Assembly: GCA_035048495.1 (NCBI GenBank)
Contig: CM068541.1
Coordinates: 5,649,929 to 5,713,928 of the forward strand
From: Euptelea pleiosperma
Taxonomy: Eukaryota; Streptophyta; Magnoliopsida; Ranunculales; Eupteleaceae
Direction: 5' to 3'
Length of the DNA: 64,000 nt
Both the position numbers and the translations under genes were made by a program. Below are positions 1 through 12,636 of the stretch, one piece after another (within the stretch, counting starts at the first letter, position 1; every line of letters starts with the position of its first letter). The notes beneath the pieces were generated by a model, which worked only from the letters and a program-made list of their open reading frames with translations, had not been told where the DNA came from and made no database searches.

Positions 1-283
1 AAAGAAATCTCAAGGATCTGAAAGATGTTGGAGTTGTTTGTGGCAGAGGTTTGGAAATCTTATTAATTTCATCTATCATTAAATGCCAACTGTCTCATGT
101 CTTACATTATTTTTAATGTGGGTGTTCATGTTTTTTGGTGAGAGATGCAACACTTTCTACAGAAATTTAGGTTAGAATGTCTTCTTTTGAGCTTGTTGTT
201 CTTGAGTGTTTAGGTGTATATGGAAGATTTCTTATTTATTTTAATGTATCAACTTTGTAAAGATGATCCTTTATTTTGTTTAG

Positions 284-3200
284 GTACGAGAACACAGAAA
301 TTGCATTGCATTATGGTGCAATGTTGAGGGAGTGCATACGGCATCAAAGTATTGCAAGGTAAGCAATACGAACGATGTTGATTAATCAATTGTGTGACTG
401 GACAAATTCAGAGTTATAGGTGAAAGATTTTTGGGAGAAGTTTCATTCCTTTAACCTCTAGATTGGTAACTTGTTAGAATGTAGATTGTTGTCTATGTTA
501 GAGGTAACCTTGTAGACTCTGCCAATCAGATATAGTATGTATCTAGTATTCTTTTGAATCTTCATTCCACATTCTAGATATATTTTCGTTGTGACTGCGT
601 ATTGTGGAATTGTAATAATTGTCTTGACAAATAATGATTGTATGTTTTCACCTGCCTTTCTTTTCTTTTTTTGGAGGGAAAGCTTTTGGTTAGGCGGTCC
701 CCTACCAGAACTTAATATATGGAGAAGGAAATACTTTCATCTCCTTTTCTGTTCTATCATCATCATCATCATCATGAGCCTTTTCCCAACGGTAATGGTA
801 TGATTTGGCAAAAGTTTTACACCGGCTGTCAACCTTTCGTAACCCTCCTCCTATAATGGAATTTATTAGTAGGTGAGGGGATATTTTGAAAACTATAGAC
901 TTGATCAAGAATAAAAAAGGAATGCTGTGGTTGACAAAACAGCCACAAGGTGCAATTCTCTCCATTCTATTCTTTGCCGGTTCATCTACGCGTCGAATAT
1001 TTTGTACTGGAAGGCCAGAAAATATCAAAGACATGAAAGAGAAATCAATTATGTATTAATACATGTGTCTTTGTTTTGGGTTGGCTATACTTACTAGTTG
1101 GTCTTTTGACATTCATTGATCTTTGACACACAAAAGGAGAAGGAATCTAAAATGCAGAATACAATTAGAGAACATGGTCAGCATCTTAGTAACCAGAACC
1201 TCCCATTAGGGGTGTCGCTCCCACTCTGAAACCCCGATCCGATGGTTGGGGAGCTGATTTTCTTGATATTCACTCATTCTTATATTTACTTGTTTATAGG
1301 ATTTTGCGGTTGTGTTCAGAAACAACGGTTATAACGAGAAGACATAATAAAATTATGATGCATTTGTTTAGATAATAATTTAGAGAATTATGCAGAAGCC
1401 ATCAAGCTTCTGTAACATCTAGCCTGGCTCCTCAAGCCCTAACTGAAGAATCATCCACTCTAACATCAATTGCAAAAGGTAGAACACATTATCTATGGCA
1501 ATGAGTTCAATTTTATAGCTAGTGCATTGAACTCCCTTCAAATCTTTTGCAATAATTTTTCGCAAAAGATAGAGCATAATAATAAGGATGTTAGTAGATA
1601 TGTGATAGGATATTTTATAATTTTTATTTTAAACTTTTTGACACGAGAATACATATATATGTAATGCTATGTTTGTTGCATAAGAAACTTCAATTGCAAC
1701 CGGTAGAACTCATAACCTATGGCATATTAATTAGGTTCTTGCAAGTAAGGGAAAAAAACAGAATTTGGAAGTGTCATGTAGCTAACATAGGTGGTTTGCC
1801 AGTTTAGAAGAATGCATGCAACATATCTTGGCTTTTATTTTGTGGTCCGTGTGTGTGCACATATAATACATAATTATGTTTTTGTGCATATTATATCTTT
1901 AGTGATTTAATATTCTCCAAAAATTATGTTTGTTTTTGTTAAGTTCAAATATTGTGAGGCATCACATTTAAAATTTGTGTTGAATACTTCTTGTCCTTTT
2001 TCAACATTGGGGAGCATGTATGTGTCCAAATTACATTTATACAAGTATTGAGCATTGTTAATGTAACACATGGGTATTTATGAACTTTTATCTTTATTAC
2101 AACATTAGTGTCTATAATAATTGTGAGGGTCGAATATTGTATGTCAAAGACATTAATTTGGCTTCCTCTTCTCTCCTTATTCTTCTCCTTTCTCTTCCTA
2201 TCTCAAAAATCTAATTTACTTTACATGGTATTAGAGTATATGATCTATTAATTAAGGTTTCCCCTTTCCTTTTTGTTCTTGGAATTCTCTTCTATTTTTT
2301 TCATTCTTTATGGTGAGAGATAATAACCTAGGGTCTGGTCGTGAAACCTTAGGTTTTTCCACCTTTTTTTTTTCTTTCCCTTTTGTGGTGGTTCCTACCA
2401 CCTATATTGTGTATGGATGTGCAAGAGGTCATTCATGCAGATTTGAAGGGATAAACTTGGCTTCTATGTGTGTATGTGCATGTCGTAGATGAGATGCTGC
2501 CGTATAATGGTGTATTGTCCCCAAGGAAAATTTCAAGTTCTTGTAATTTGTCGTGACATGTTTTGCAAAGTTGTCATGACATGTTTTCTGAGGTCTATTG
2601 TGACATTTTTCTTGAAGGCTAATGGATCTGTGGACAAGGTTAAGACTCGTCTTGTTGCCAAAGATTATTCTCAAATCTATGGCATTGATTATGCTGAAAC
2701 GTTTTCTCCAGTGGCTAAAATATCTTCGGTTCATGTCATCATCTCTCTTGCCATTAATACGCAGTGGCCCCTGTACCAATTAGACATAAAAATGCGTTCA
2801 TTCATGGTACCTTGGATGAAGAAGTTTATATAGAGTAACCACTAGAATTTGTTGCTTAGGGAGAGTCTTTCAGGGTGTTTAGATTATAGAAGGTTATATA
2901 TAGGTTGAAACAATCATCTTCAGTTTGGTTTGGCAGGTTCAGTGAAGTTGTACCTTAATTTGGTTTGAGAAGATGTCAACCAGACCACTCTGTATTATGT
3001 TGGAATTCTGAGGCTGAGAAGATCGTTTTGGTTGTTGATGTTGATGACATCGTGATTACAGGTAGAGTTGTCAAGGGTATAGAGAATTTGAAGTAGTTTC
3101 TACACATACACTTTCACACTAAGGACCCTGGACAACTTAAGTACTTCATGGGTATTGAAGTTACACGGTTAAAGGCTAGAATTAGTTTGTATCAATGGAA

Positions 3201-6200
3201 GTATGTTCTGGGTTTTCTTGAAGAGACTGGTTTGCTGAGAACTAAACTAGGAGACACTCCAATGGATCTAATTTTCAGCTTATTGTTGATTAACGAGGAT
3301 TGTTTGATAATCTTGAAAGGTATTGGAGATTGGTCGGCAAGCTTAATTACCTCACCATTACTAGACCGAATATTTCTTTCGTTGTTAGTGTGGTAAGTTA
3401 ATTTATGCAAGAGCTTCAGATCCTATATTGGGAGGATGTGATTTGTGTTCTAAAATATCTAAAGGGAACTCTTGGCCATGCTAAATGCATGGTCATGTAC
3501 GTGTTGAGGGCTATGATGTAGATGTTGATTGGGTTGGCTCATTATCTGATATGAGATCTACCTCATGATATTGCACATTCCTTGGTGGGAACCTTGTGTC
3601 GTGGTGGAATAAGAAAAAGAGTGGTGGCACTTCATCACATTGAAGTCGATTGTAACTTCATCATAGAGAGTTAACATGGTGACAATTGTACTCCGTATGT
3701 GAAGTTAGAACATCACTTAGCAGATGTATTTCCAAGGCATTGAGCCGTATAAGGAGTGATTTCTTATATACAAAGTTGAATATATATGATATATATGCTT
3801 TAACTTGAGGGGGAGTGTTAATGTAATACATGAGAATTTTTGTATTTTCACCTTTATTAATTGGTATATATAATAATTATGAGGGTTGACTAGTGTTTGT
3901 TCAAGACACTAGTTTGACTTCTTCTCTCTCCATTTTTTGCCTTCCACTTCCCATCTCAAAACCCTAATTTACTTTACAAGCATGATAATAGAAATGTCTA
4001 TCTTCTCTTGTTTGGAAATGAAAATGACGATATCATATTGTCCATTACCTATCCAAAAATAAATAAATAAAAAGAAAATTCCATATTTTCCTTTCTCTAT
4101 GTATCCTTGTTCATGGACTAGTGGATTTTCTCAAGTTCAAAATGCATATCTAGGTAATAGTTCTGGTCAAGTTATTTTAGTCCTTTTTGCTGAATTATGT
4201 GTCTAACATAAGTTCTTTTTCTTTTTGTGAAATGTTCAAATATTATATAAATGTATTCAATTTTTTTTCGTTTTGTTTCACAGATATGTCTTGGTGTCGG
4301 AACACATGAAGAAGTTTTTTGATTATATACAACTTCCAAATTTCGACATCGCTTCGGATGCCTCAGCAACTTTTAAGGTCAAGTATGCTAGATAGCTATT
4401 CATAAATAATTCCTTAGAGTAGGCACTTTTTTTTTCAAAATTTACTTGGGCCAGAAAAGTGTTAAGATTTCATTAATTGATTATTAAATTTAGTTTTTTT
4501 CTCAGACTCTCTCGTTACAACCATTGTTAGAGAAGTATGATATTAATGATAGATATTGATATTATATGTATCTATTTGGGGCCGTCAATGGATCAAATCA
4601 ACCCCAAAATTTAATTTGATCTGATATTACCAGGGTCGGAACTGTATATTGCTAAATTGGATTGGTACCAGGTCCATGCATGCCAATCCGATTACTTATC
4701 GGATCAGTACTGGATTGGACCGATAATGATCTGAGGGAAAATTGTTGAACATGACAACTTTTTGAGAAAAATTGCCTCTAGGATAGTGGGTTGAAAATAT
4801 GGCAACTAAGGATTGCCTTTGTACAAATAATCGGGTTAGTCCTTTTTCTCCCAAATCCTACTTTTAGTTCCCACTTTTCCCTTATAATATTTACTTTATT
4901 TTAAAAATTAAAATATGCTTCAACAAATAGTTGTGTTCAATAAAAACCATGACCATCTTTTGTTAAATCATATTTTGTGTTTTAAACTACAATTTTTAAT
5001 AATGGGCCCCATTTTGACTTTTTTGGGTATTTGTTACCCAAAAACATCTTTCTTAAACTATATTTTAGTTTTTCAATTTATGTAAATAGTAAAAGAGAAA
5101 AATGAAGAAAAATTAGGATTTGTGAGAAAAATGACTCACCAACAATTAGATGTTTAAAGACAATCCTTAGTACCATATTTCCAACCCACTATCTTTAGTA
5201 GCAATTTTTTTCAAAAAGTTACCCTGTTTAGCAAATTTCCCAAATTATAATTAAAATTAAGAAGTGATAAAATTTCTCCTTGATGTAGTGGATTGGATCA
5301 ATTTTGGATTGGGTCCAAAATTCTACTCTTTGTAGGACGATTCCAGGTCACGTTTAGGTGGCCTGATCTCTTATCAGATCAGAACCAGATTAGCCTATTT
5401 TCTTATAGGATCAGCACTAATCCGACTCAAACCCGATCCATTGACAGTTGTATATCAATCAATCAATCAACAAAGCCTTATCCTAATTATTTAGGGTAGG
5501 CCTTGGCATACGGGACCTATAGTTTCTGTGATGCAGGACGAGGGACCATTCTGCGATAATTTCGGTGAAATTACTCCACCGGATTTTGAAGGAATTGCTC
5601 TTCCCTCCCAGGCATCTCACCTAGAAATTTTGGAATCACTCCAAAATAGAAAAAATCTTCATTCATTTTTTAAAATCAAAGATTACATCCCCATTTATAA
5701 GATTCTAACTTTCCTAATCGTAATCAAACTAAAAGACTTTCTAAAAGTATTTGAAACTGATTACAACTCAAATAAGAAAATAACAATCCAAATTAAAATA
5801 AAATAAATTCTGATTCGATGTGACTACGGACTATCTAGTAAAATGCTCTCGCATCAAACCCTTTTGGTTAAAAAGAACTAGACCTCGAATTCAGATGCAG
5901 TCAAATTGACTTAGGCCTTTAAATAGATAGGAATCACTCTCTTGCCTTCACACCAAACCCCTTTTGCAGGAGTAATATTAAAAGGTCTTCCATCAATCCT
6001 CCTTGCAAGGCATCTCACCATGCAACTTTTTTTTGGAAATCGCTAAAAAAAAAAACGAATTTCTCCATACTCTTCCAAATATACTTGGACTCGCACCTCC
6101 AAATTCAATAAGTTTCTCAACTTCACATCTTTTTTTTTATACTTAATCTTCTTACTGTGCTGCTCATGGAAGATGAATCCTCTACTCCCTCTATGAATAG

Positions 6201-9200
6201 TACCATGTGAACACACTCTTTCTGAAATAACCCCTTCATCGAAGAAAACCATTGAATTGTGGGCTTAACAAACTCCGGCGGAGTGGCTCCCTTCGTAGTA
6301 GTTGGCCCAAAATAGTCTTGAACATGGTTTTAAAGTTCGACCGAAATTCACCGAATTTTGAATCACCGAATTAAAGTGTACATGTAAAAAATTTGCCGAA
6401 TTAGTTCGCTTAATTCGAATTAAACAATTGGTACAAAAATTGCAAAATTCGCTGAATTAATTCGAAGTAAACATTTAACTAAATGAAGTTTGAAGAAATT
6501 TTACCAAAACGTTGGTAAAACACATTGATTTTTAAGGATATGATAAAACAAGCATCATAAAGACTTATAACATATTATATCATAAAAACAACCATTTAGA
6601 GCAACCTAAGCAAGATTAATATCGTTTCACTCATTTTGGCAAAAAATCTCCAAACTTCCTAAGTTAGCGAATTTTTACAGAAATTCTCTAAATTGAATTG
6701 AACTTCTCTGAATTAATTCCAAATTTTAACTAACCGAAGTTTAAGGCGAAGTCGAAGTTTAGAACCTTGGCCGTGAACAGTGCCCGTGTACAAATAAAAA
6801 ATAATGGATAGAAGAAAAGAGAGGAGAAGAGAGATAGTAGGATTTTTTTCGGCTTTGATAGTAAATTTGATGCAGGACAAGGATCTGTTCTGCGATCGGA
6901 TAGAATTAGGTGAAATCATTCCACTGGATTTTGAAGGAATCGCTCTTCCCTGAGTTCCCTCCCAAGCATCTCACCCAGAAATTTTGGAATCACTCCAAAA
7001 AAGAAAAAAAATATCTTCATTCATTATTTTAAATGAAATATTACATCCCTATTTATAACATTCTAACTTTCCTAATTCTAAACAAACTAAAAGACTTTCT
7101 AAAAGTGTTTGAAACTGATTACAACTCAAATAAAAAATAAAAATAAATAACAATCCTAATTAAAATAAAATTCATTCTGATTCGGTGTAGCTGCGGACTA
7201 TCCGAGTAGAATGCCCCCGCAATTCTGTGCATAATGCCATCGTTTAGTACGTTTACAATAATCATCTAAACTCAAGTAATTTATACTGAGCTGCATGTAA
7301 CACCATTTAGATTTCAGTATAGCTTCCATGCTTGAGTGGCTGTGAGTAGACTAAGTCTCACCAGTCACCACTAAATATGCTTATTTAGTATAACCCAGAT
7401 GCTGCTGTTTAAATTTGATCCATATGATGCACGATGTATTTGCAACGTGGTGCATTTCTGTTCTCTCTTGGGGCCCTTTCATTGGTTAGCAACTTTTGAC
7501 TCGTAATTATTGCCCAGCATCAATATTTAGGAATTGACATATTGCAGATTGCACTAGATATCAAGTAAACTGGTATCCCGTTCAAAAGGACTTTCAATCA
7601 TGCGTTTCACAGATTTCAAGAACTCCTTATGGAGTCGGGGATATTCTGTCACCATTATATTTCTGTCCTGTTCTTATAATCCTACTAATGTGAATGCTAA
7701 TGCCACTGTCTTGTTTTATTCCAGGAGCTTTTGACAAGGCATAAATCTACCGTGGCAGAATTTCTTACTAAAAATTATGACTGGGTAAGTGTGACATTTT
7801 TGTTCAGTTATTTATATACAATGTTAATCTTGCTTGGCTTGATATCTCCATGTTGCATTGGGATGTGTCTCATTGTCTCCTGCTTCCAGTGTCTCCTTGA
7901 TATTACTGTAACTTGGATGAGCATGAGATATTAATGAGGAAGCTTCCATACAGGAAGACTGATTGTTGAATATCAACTCTTCTCCTTTTGAACTCCAGCA
8001 ATGTGTTAGCCATCTATGAAATCCGAGACTACAAATTGACCTAATACTGATACACATTTAGGCAAGGGAAGACCAAAAGTCAATCCAAGGTGACGGGAAA
8101 TTGGGAACTTTACAGATGGGCATGCAGAAGTTGGTCTATGGTCGGGGAGTTGTAAGGGCAATTAGAAACCCGTATATTTTTGGTTGGCCAGGACTCCACT
8201 CCAAAAAGTAGGAGGTTCTGAGTTCAACTCTCCTTGGGGCCACCCCCTGGAAAGAGTAGAGGGTAATAAGTGGCTCTGCCTACATTAACTCTTCCAGTAC
8301 ACTCCGGCATGTGCGGAAGGGGTGACTATCATGCCCCGGGGGACTAGTCGGGTGCTCTAAGAGGCCCGGATACCTACGGTTTCAAAAAAAAAAAATGTCC
8401 ATGATTTATTGCACAAGTTGGGAATATGGACTATATAGTGTAGTTTAAGCACTTGCTGTTGGTGAATGTCTTATAATTTTTGGTGGGGTATCAATCAAAA
8501 AAATGTCCATGATTTATTGCACAAGCTGGGAATATGGACTATACTGTAGTTTAAGCACTTGCTGTTGGTGAATGTCTTACAATTTTGAAAAAAAAATTAT
8601 TTTTATCATATTGCATATTAAGGGAGACTTTCCTTTTGTGATAAGTTTTTTTTTTCTTTGTGCTTTTTCATATTTTCTTTTATGAATGTTTGTTCCGATG
8701 TTTACAAAATCTCACTCGCATGGGGAGTAATTACTTGATTGATAACCTGTCTACATTAGGGATTTGAGTTCAAGTTCCTTCTTTTTTGAACCTGTTATTC
8801 TTATTTATTTTTCTGACTGATCACTGCTAGTTAGTGATACTATTTGAACCATCTTTTCTGGTTTCAGTTTTTCGCAGAATATAATTCAAAGCTGCTGGAA
8901 TCTCCCAATTACATCACTAGACGACAAGCTATCAAGGTAGTGTAATGACTTTTGATGTTCCATATGTGTTCATTTTCTTAAAAGAATGACAAATAGAGTT
9001 GGCATGTAGAAATCTATTCTACGAAGAGATTATCATTCATTGTAATCGTCTTGTACAAGAATGCTCATCTCTTTTTACTGTTCTTAATATAGAATCTCTT
9101 TTGGGCAACCTTGCGCCTCACAAATGATATGTTAATACATTTAACTTTGGAAATGTGCACAGAGATTACTGTGATCTTGGTTACAATTGTGCTTGCTGGC

Positions 9201-11209
9201 ACTGTTATATGATGTAACGAGATTATCTTTTTCTTTTTTATTTAAATAGATTTTACTTTATTTATCCAATAATAGTGTGGATAGACCCATCACTAATTTG
9301 GCCATTGCTTGGGGGTGGGGAATTGGTGGCCTCACATCTTACAAGGACCTCTGAGAACAACCTTTTTGCTGACACTTGTAATTTGTTTCAGCTTTTGGGA
9401 GATATGTTACTGGATCGTTCAAATTCTGCCGTTATGATGCATTATGTGAGCTCAAAGGATAACTTGAGGATCTTAATGAATCTTCTCAGGGTATGATACT
9501 CTTCCAGTTCTTTCAATGTCATGTGTCAAACTTCTCTCCCTCTCTGTCAATGTATCTATATATTTATCTATCTAACTATAAAAGTGCAACTAGAAAAGCA
9601 CATTATTATCCAGATACTTCAAAATGGGCACCGTATCCACATCGGATACTTTAATTTTGAGAATAAATGTTGTATCTGCATCGGACCCAGGACCTGTTGT
9701 ATCCATAGCCAAGTATTGACTAGTCCAAAAGAGTACATTTCATGCAAAGGCAGGGTGAGAAAAAATTCGCTGGTCTCCGAACCCTTCAAATGTGGGTTGG
9801 GTTTAGGCCTTGAAGTACATGTCAGACATTTTTGGGAGGGGAACCTTCAAAGGTTGAAGGCCCCTGGGACCAGCAAATCTTTTCTCAAGGCAGGATTGTC
9901 ACGCGTGGCAGTTAAGGTGGCAAAATTAAAGGGGTGTCCACCTGTGGACCACCTCACCCCCCTTCCATGTGGCATGTTTTTTGCCCAATTGCTCTGCCAT
10001 GTGGCAGAAGAGGAAGGTTTCTTTCGCCTTTTGTTATTTAAAAAATTAAAAATTATTAGGACTCGTTTCATTTGGGGGGAAAGTGTGGAAAGGGGTGCTG
10101 TCAATGTGGCCAATCCAGATGATTGTCTGTCAGATGGATGGTCCGAATTTGCCATGTAAGTGTCCCACGTGGCAAGAAAACCTGTATTAACAGGTAGGGT
10201 ATGAATACAGTAGTGTCGGCACAGGCTACCTTTTGCAATATATTTAATTTAATTTTTCATTAGCAGAATTCTTTTTGCCATATATTTATTTAATTGTTCA
10301 TTAAAAGCACTCGGTTTTCACATTCTTGCTGCTCCACCTCCTGTCTTGATATTAAATGGTTACCAATAAAAGTTCAAATGTTAGTTTAGCATAACACATT
10401 GCGGACGCTTCGATATATACAATTTTCTATGGCCATACCACCAATGCAGTTGTAAAAATGATATTTTTAATTATTTAATCGTTGCGATGCCATTCCTTTT
10501 CGTTTGTGTGATAGTGAACTACAAAAGAAATTACACATCGACTCTTATTTCTTAAGCTTAGTATCTTCCCTGAAATGAGGGGCACCTTTCTTTGGAGACA
10601 AGGTTTTTATGCTCCAAGCTCTTATGGAGTGCTAGTAGTGGGGTTTGTGTTTTCTTTGCTTTGGGCATTTTCCTCTCTATCCTTGTTCTTTTCGAGATCT
10701 CCTCGATCTCCTTCTTTAATATATTGTATTTGACTTATAAAAAAAAAATGTTCTGACTTTGTGAGTTAACTCGTTTGCAGGAATCAAGCAAGAACATCCA
10801 GTTAGAGGCATTTCATGTGTTCAAGGTATTATCTTTAGCATGCACATGATCTTCATTTATTGTAAATTAATTATCTGTTTTGCTGGTTTGTTGCCTTCTA
10901 TATATTTGTTAATTTTTTTTGCTTTCTTTCTTGTTGATAGCTATTTGCTGCAAATCAAAATAAGCCTCCTGAAATCGTTAGCATACTCGTCGCAAATAGA
11001 AGCAAGCTTCTCCGATTCTTCAGCGACTTCAAAATTGATAAAGGTAGAAAAGTTTTCTTTGTTTTCATTGGCTCAAATGTTTTTGAAGAACATTGCTTCC
11101 ACTAATATTCGAATTTGAACTTTTTTTTGCAGAGGATGAACAATTTGAGGCAGACAAAGCTCAAGTTGTAAAAGAAATTGTTGCCCTCGAACCTAGAGAT
11201 CGCCCGTGA
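284..11209 (+). CDS. MO25/CAB39-like protein, 3' part (8 exons, 5' end outside window)
   Basis: Armadillo-like scaffold of the MO25 (CAB39) family. In animals MO25 binds STRAD and activates LKB1 and other STE20-type kinases; a similar kinase-scaffold role is inferred for plants. Exons read directly: 284-358, 4284-4377, 7725-7784, 8868-8936, 9392-9490, 10781-10825, 10941-11043, 11133-11209, all with GT-AG borders and matching phases, ending in TGA at 11207-11209. The visible ~207 residues run from [17 protein letters not shown] through [54 protein letters not shown] and [15 protein letters not shown] to a C-terminus ending ALEPRDRP. These blocks are highly conserved in MO25 proteins and no stop or frameshift interrupts them, so the gene appears functional. 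The first visible intron (359-4283) and the next (4378-7724) are inflated by transposons. Exon 2's donor GTCAAG is weak. The N-terminal third lies left of the window. Confidence 0.93.
2056..2225 (+). repeat. 5' LTR of the copia element
   Basis: 170-bp LTR with TG...CA ends, preceded by AGCAT and followed at once by the primer-binding site. Confidence 0.9.
3816..3978 (+). repeat. 3' LTR of the copia element
   Basis: 163-bp partner of the LTR at 2056-2225, preceded by the polypurine tract and followed by the second AGCAT. The two LTRs differ by many substitutions and small indels, so the insertion is not recent. Confidence 0.9.
4578..5450. repeat. terminal-inverted-repeat element split by a foldback MITE
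   Basis: Left end GGGCCGTCAATGGATC and right end GATCCATTGACAGTTG are inverted copies, and both flanks are rich in short 'GGATCxGATC / ATTGGATTGG' words. The same ends recur at 26693 and 28565. The middle (4735-5241) is a second, unrelated foldback element that inserted into it. No coding capacity and no clear target duplication. Confidence 0.55.
4735..5241. mobile_element. foldback MITE with ~90-bp inverted repeats, copy 1
   Basis: Left arm starts GGGAAAATTGTTGAAC and contains GGATAGTGGGTTGAAAATATGG; the right arm is its inverted copy ending at 5241 (GCAAATTTCCC). A relative lies in the VTC4 intron at 19644-20081. Non-coding, AT-rich centre. Superfamily not identified. Confidence 0.6.
5529..7222 (-). 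mobile_element. small TRIM-like LTR element in an MO25 intron
   Basis: Direct repeats 5529-5856 and about 6868-7222 share long stretches (GATGCAGGAC; TTTGGAATCACTCCAAAA; ACTAAAAGACTTTCTAAAAG). The repeat has TGATGC...GCATCA ends. TTCTG precedes the left copy (5524-5528) and follows the right copy (7223-7227), consistent with a 5-bp target duplication. Read on the minus strand, the sequence next to the inner edge of the right repeat (TACTATCAAAGCC) resembles the copia primer-binding site TGGTATCAGAGCC, and a short purine stretch precedes the other repeat. The ~1-kb interior has no recognisable gag or pol, and a hAT-like MITE lies inside it (6323-6769). The LTR identity is inferred; the repeats themselves are plain. 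Confidence 0.6.
6323..6769. mobile_element. hAT-like low-complexity MITE, divergent copy
   Basis: Starts CATGGTTTTAAAG and ends AGAACCTTG, the terminal pattern of four other copies in this window (17848, 39199, 45045, 52178). The interior is made of scrambled 'CCGAATT / AATTCGG' words. Flanking octamers GTCTTGAA and GCCGTGAA match at 6 of 8 bases. Confidence 0.55.
8176..8392 (+). mobile_element. tRNA-derived SINE (Au-like), copy 1
   Basis: Contains a pol III box A-like TTGGCCAGGACTCC and box B-like GGTTCTGAGTTCAACTC, then TTGGGGCCACC, and ends GACTAGTCGGGTGCTCT...GGCCCGGATACC followed by an A-run. The same order of motifs occurs at 55610-55813. This fits the Au-type plant SINEs as I know them; the exact 5' end and target duplication are not clear. 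Confidence 0.6.
8393..8586 (+). repeat. tandem duplication, period ~118 bp
   Basis: The segment AAATGTCCATGATTTATTGC...CTTGCTGTTGGTGAATGTCTTA occurs at 8393-8480 and again at 8511-8586 with very few differences. It lies inside an MO25 intron just after the SINE poly-A tail. Confidence 0.8.
10560..10750 (+). repeat. probable LINE 3' tail remnant, copy 1
   Basis: The sequence TTCGAGATCTCCTCGATCTCC followed by an AT-rich stretch and an A-run recurs at 15345-15412. This layout is typical of the 3' ends of plant L1-type LINEs. No reverse transcriptase is attached here. Within an MO25 intron. Confidence 0.4.
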
Positions 11210-11396
11210 GCAGCTTTGGACCAATATGTGGTGCACATTTTGAAGTCATTGTAATTTTGGATTTATTTCTGAATTATATCATTTTGATAATCAGTGGTTT
11301 ATTTCAGCCTGGCAACATTTGATATGACATTTAGCATCAGTTTTTTCTTTCCTCCATATGAGCGAGTAAAGCCCTAAAATTTGCTGTCATAATCAA

Positions 11397-11402
11397 AATA
11401 AA
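11397..11402 (+). terminator. candidate polyadenylation signal of the MO25-like gene
   Basis: AATAAA 188 bases after the stop codon of the MO25-like gene, in AT-rich sequence. It is the first perfect canonical signal seen downstream; cleavage position is not determined. Confidence 0.35.
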
Positions 11403-12636
11403 TCAATGACAATGCTATTTCCAGAGTTAGACGAGGTGAATGAGAAAGGGATGTGTTTTCTGGATCTGACACTCGAAGGCTTTTCATTGCAGTGGTGGAT
11501 TTTTTAAATGTGCTAGCTGAGGTGGCAGGCCAAAGGATCCATGCAGTTTGCCATCTCAGCTCCCTATTGCCAAATTTTAGCCATTAGCACTCTGCCAGGT
11601 GACCAAAGTGGCATGTTTATTTTGCCTTTTTTTTTTATTTCTTATTTAAACAAATTTCAGAAATTCAATGGCTGCAATTCCCAAGGGTAGTGTTTGGGAA
11701 CACTTCTGTAGATGTGCTTCTCCAGATTTTCGCGCTGAGAAGCGCTTCTTTAGCGCAAATTTGGTAGTGTGCGCTTCTCCAGCTTTTCGCGCTGAGAAGC
11801 GCTTTTTTAGCACAAATTTGTGTTTGGTTTCCAAAAGCACTTTGGCTTTCTGCGTATGAAAGAAGCTTGAAGTGCCCAAGGTGTTTCTCAAAAGAGCGTT
11901 TCTGCACTTTCACGGGAAGCCTATGACCATCACCGGTTCTTATGTTTCAAACCTTTCTGTCCCTCCTTTCATAAAACCTTCTTTGTTTTATTCTGTGAGG
12001 GTTCCTCCTTGGACAAACATTAACTTTGTTACCTTGCAACTTGACTAAAACAAACCCAATGTTTCTCCTTACATACATGAAACAACCCCAAAACAAAGAA
12101 TCAAAAAAGTATATGGCTATTCTTCAACCGGGCTTCGTAGATGTGAAGAGGGAGCTCTTCTGCTCCAGATTTGATGGTTTTAGTTGCACGGGTAGCATGA
12201 GCAGAAGAACCCATCTCAGAAAGTAGTGAGTTCTTGAAGGTCCAATCTTTAAGGAGGAAAGCTCATTTAACTGTGCTAACTGTGCTAACTGTGCTTTTGT
12301 TCGTGGGGTTTATTTTCTTCCCTCCATTGGCTTGAAGAGGCAAAAGAGAGGTGCAAACGGCGAGGGGTACCGCTCGTAGCATCGTACGGTCAGAAATCTC
12401 CGAGAATATGCCACAAATCTCTGAGAATATGCCACGTATCTCATATTGTGACCGGTCAGCAAAGTTCTACTCTCGTTACTGTTAGTCCATCTTGGGTCAC
12501 TCAATTTAGTGACCGTCTTAATCACTCAATCCCCTATTAACTTGGACAGGTATCCCTTAAACTGTGTTTAAAAGTGGAAAGGTGGCTATGTAACAAGCTG
12601 TAGACTAGCAAAAAGCGTAAGCTAAGAGTAAGACTT

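Larger units (their letters stand above)
2056..3978 (+). mobile_element. internally deleted Ty1/copia LTR retrotransposon in an MO25 intron
   Basis: Two LTRs, 2056-2225 and 3816-3978 (170 and 163 bp), both starting TGTTAATGTAA and ending TTTACTTTACA. The 5-bp target duplication AGCAT lies at 2051-2055 and 3979-3983. A primer-binding site TGGTATTAGAGT follows the 5' LTR directly (2226-2237), close to the initiator-Met site used by copia elements, and a purine tract GAGGGGGAG (3807-3815) abuts the 3' LTR. The interior is only 1.6 kb against about 4-5 kb in complete elements. It keeps decayed reverse transcriptase (about 2618-3065, including a [12 protein letters not shown] stretch, then 3130-3290) and traces of RNase H; gag, protease and integrase are missing. 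Stops and frameshifts show it cannot encode working enzymes. It sits in sense orientation in the intron. Confidence 0.92.

Noticed and set aside
1..283. Possible earlier MO25 exon at the window start
   Set aside because: Stops in all frames near the left edge and no conserved MO25 block; treated as intron.
2310..2833. Copia reverse-transcriptase frame as an active gene
   Set aside because: Stops and frameshifts interrupt it and gag, protease and integrase are missing.
9521..10159. 212-residue open frame on the plus strand
   Set aside because: Lies inside an MO25 intron, is overlapped by an equally long antisense frame, and shows no domain or family motif.
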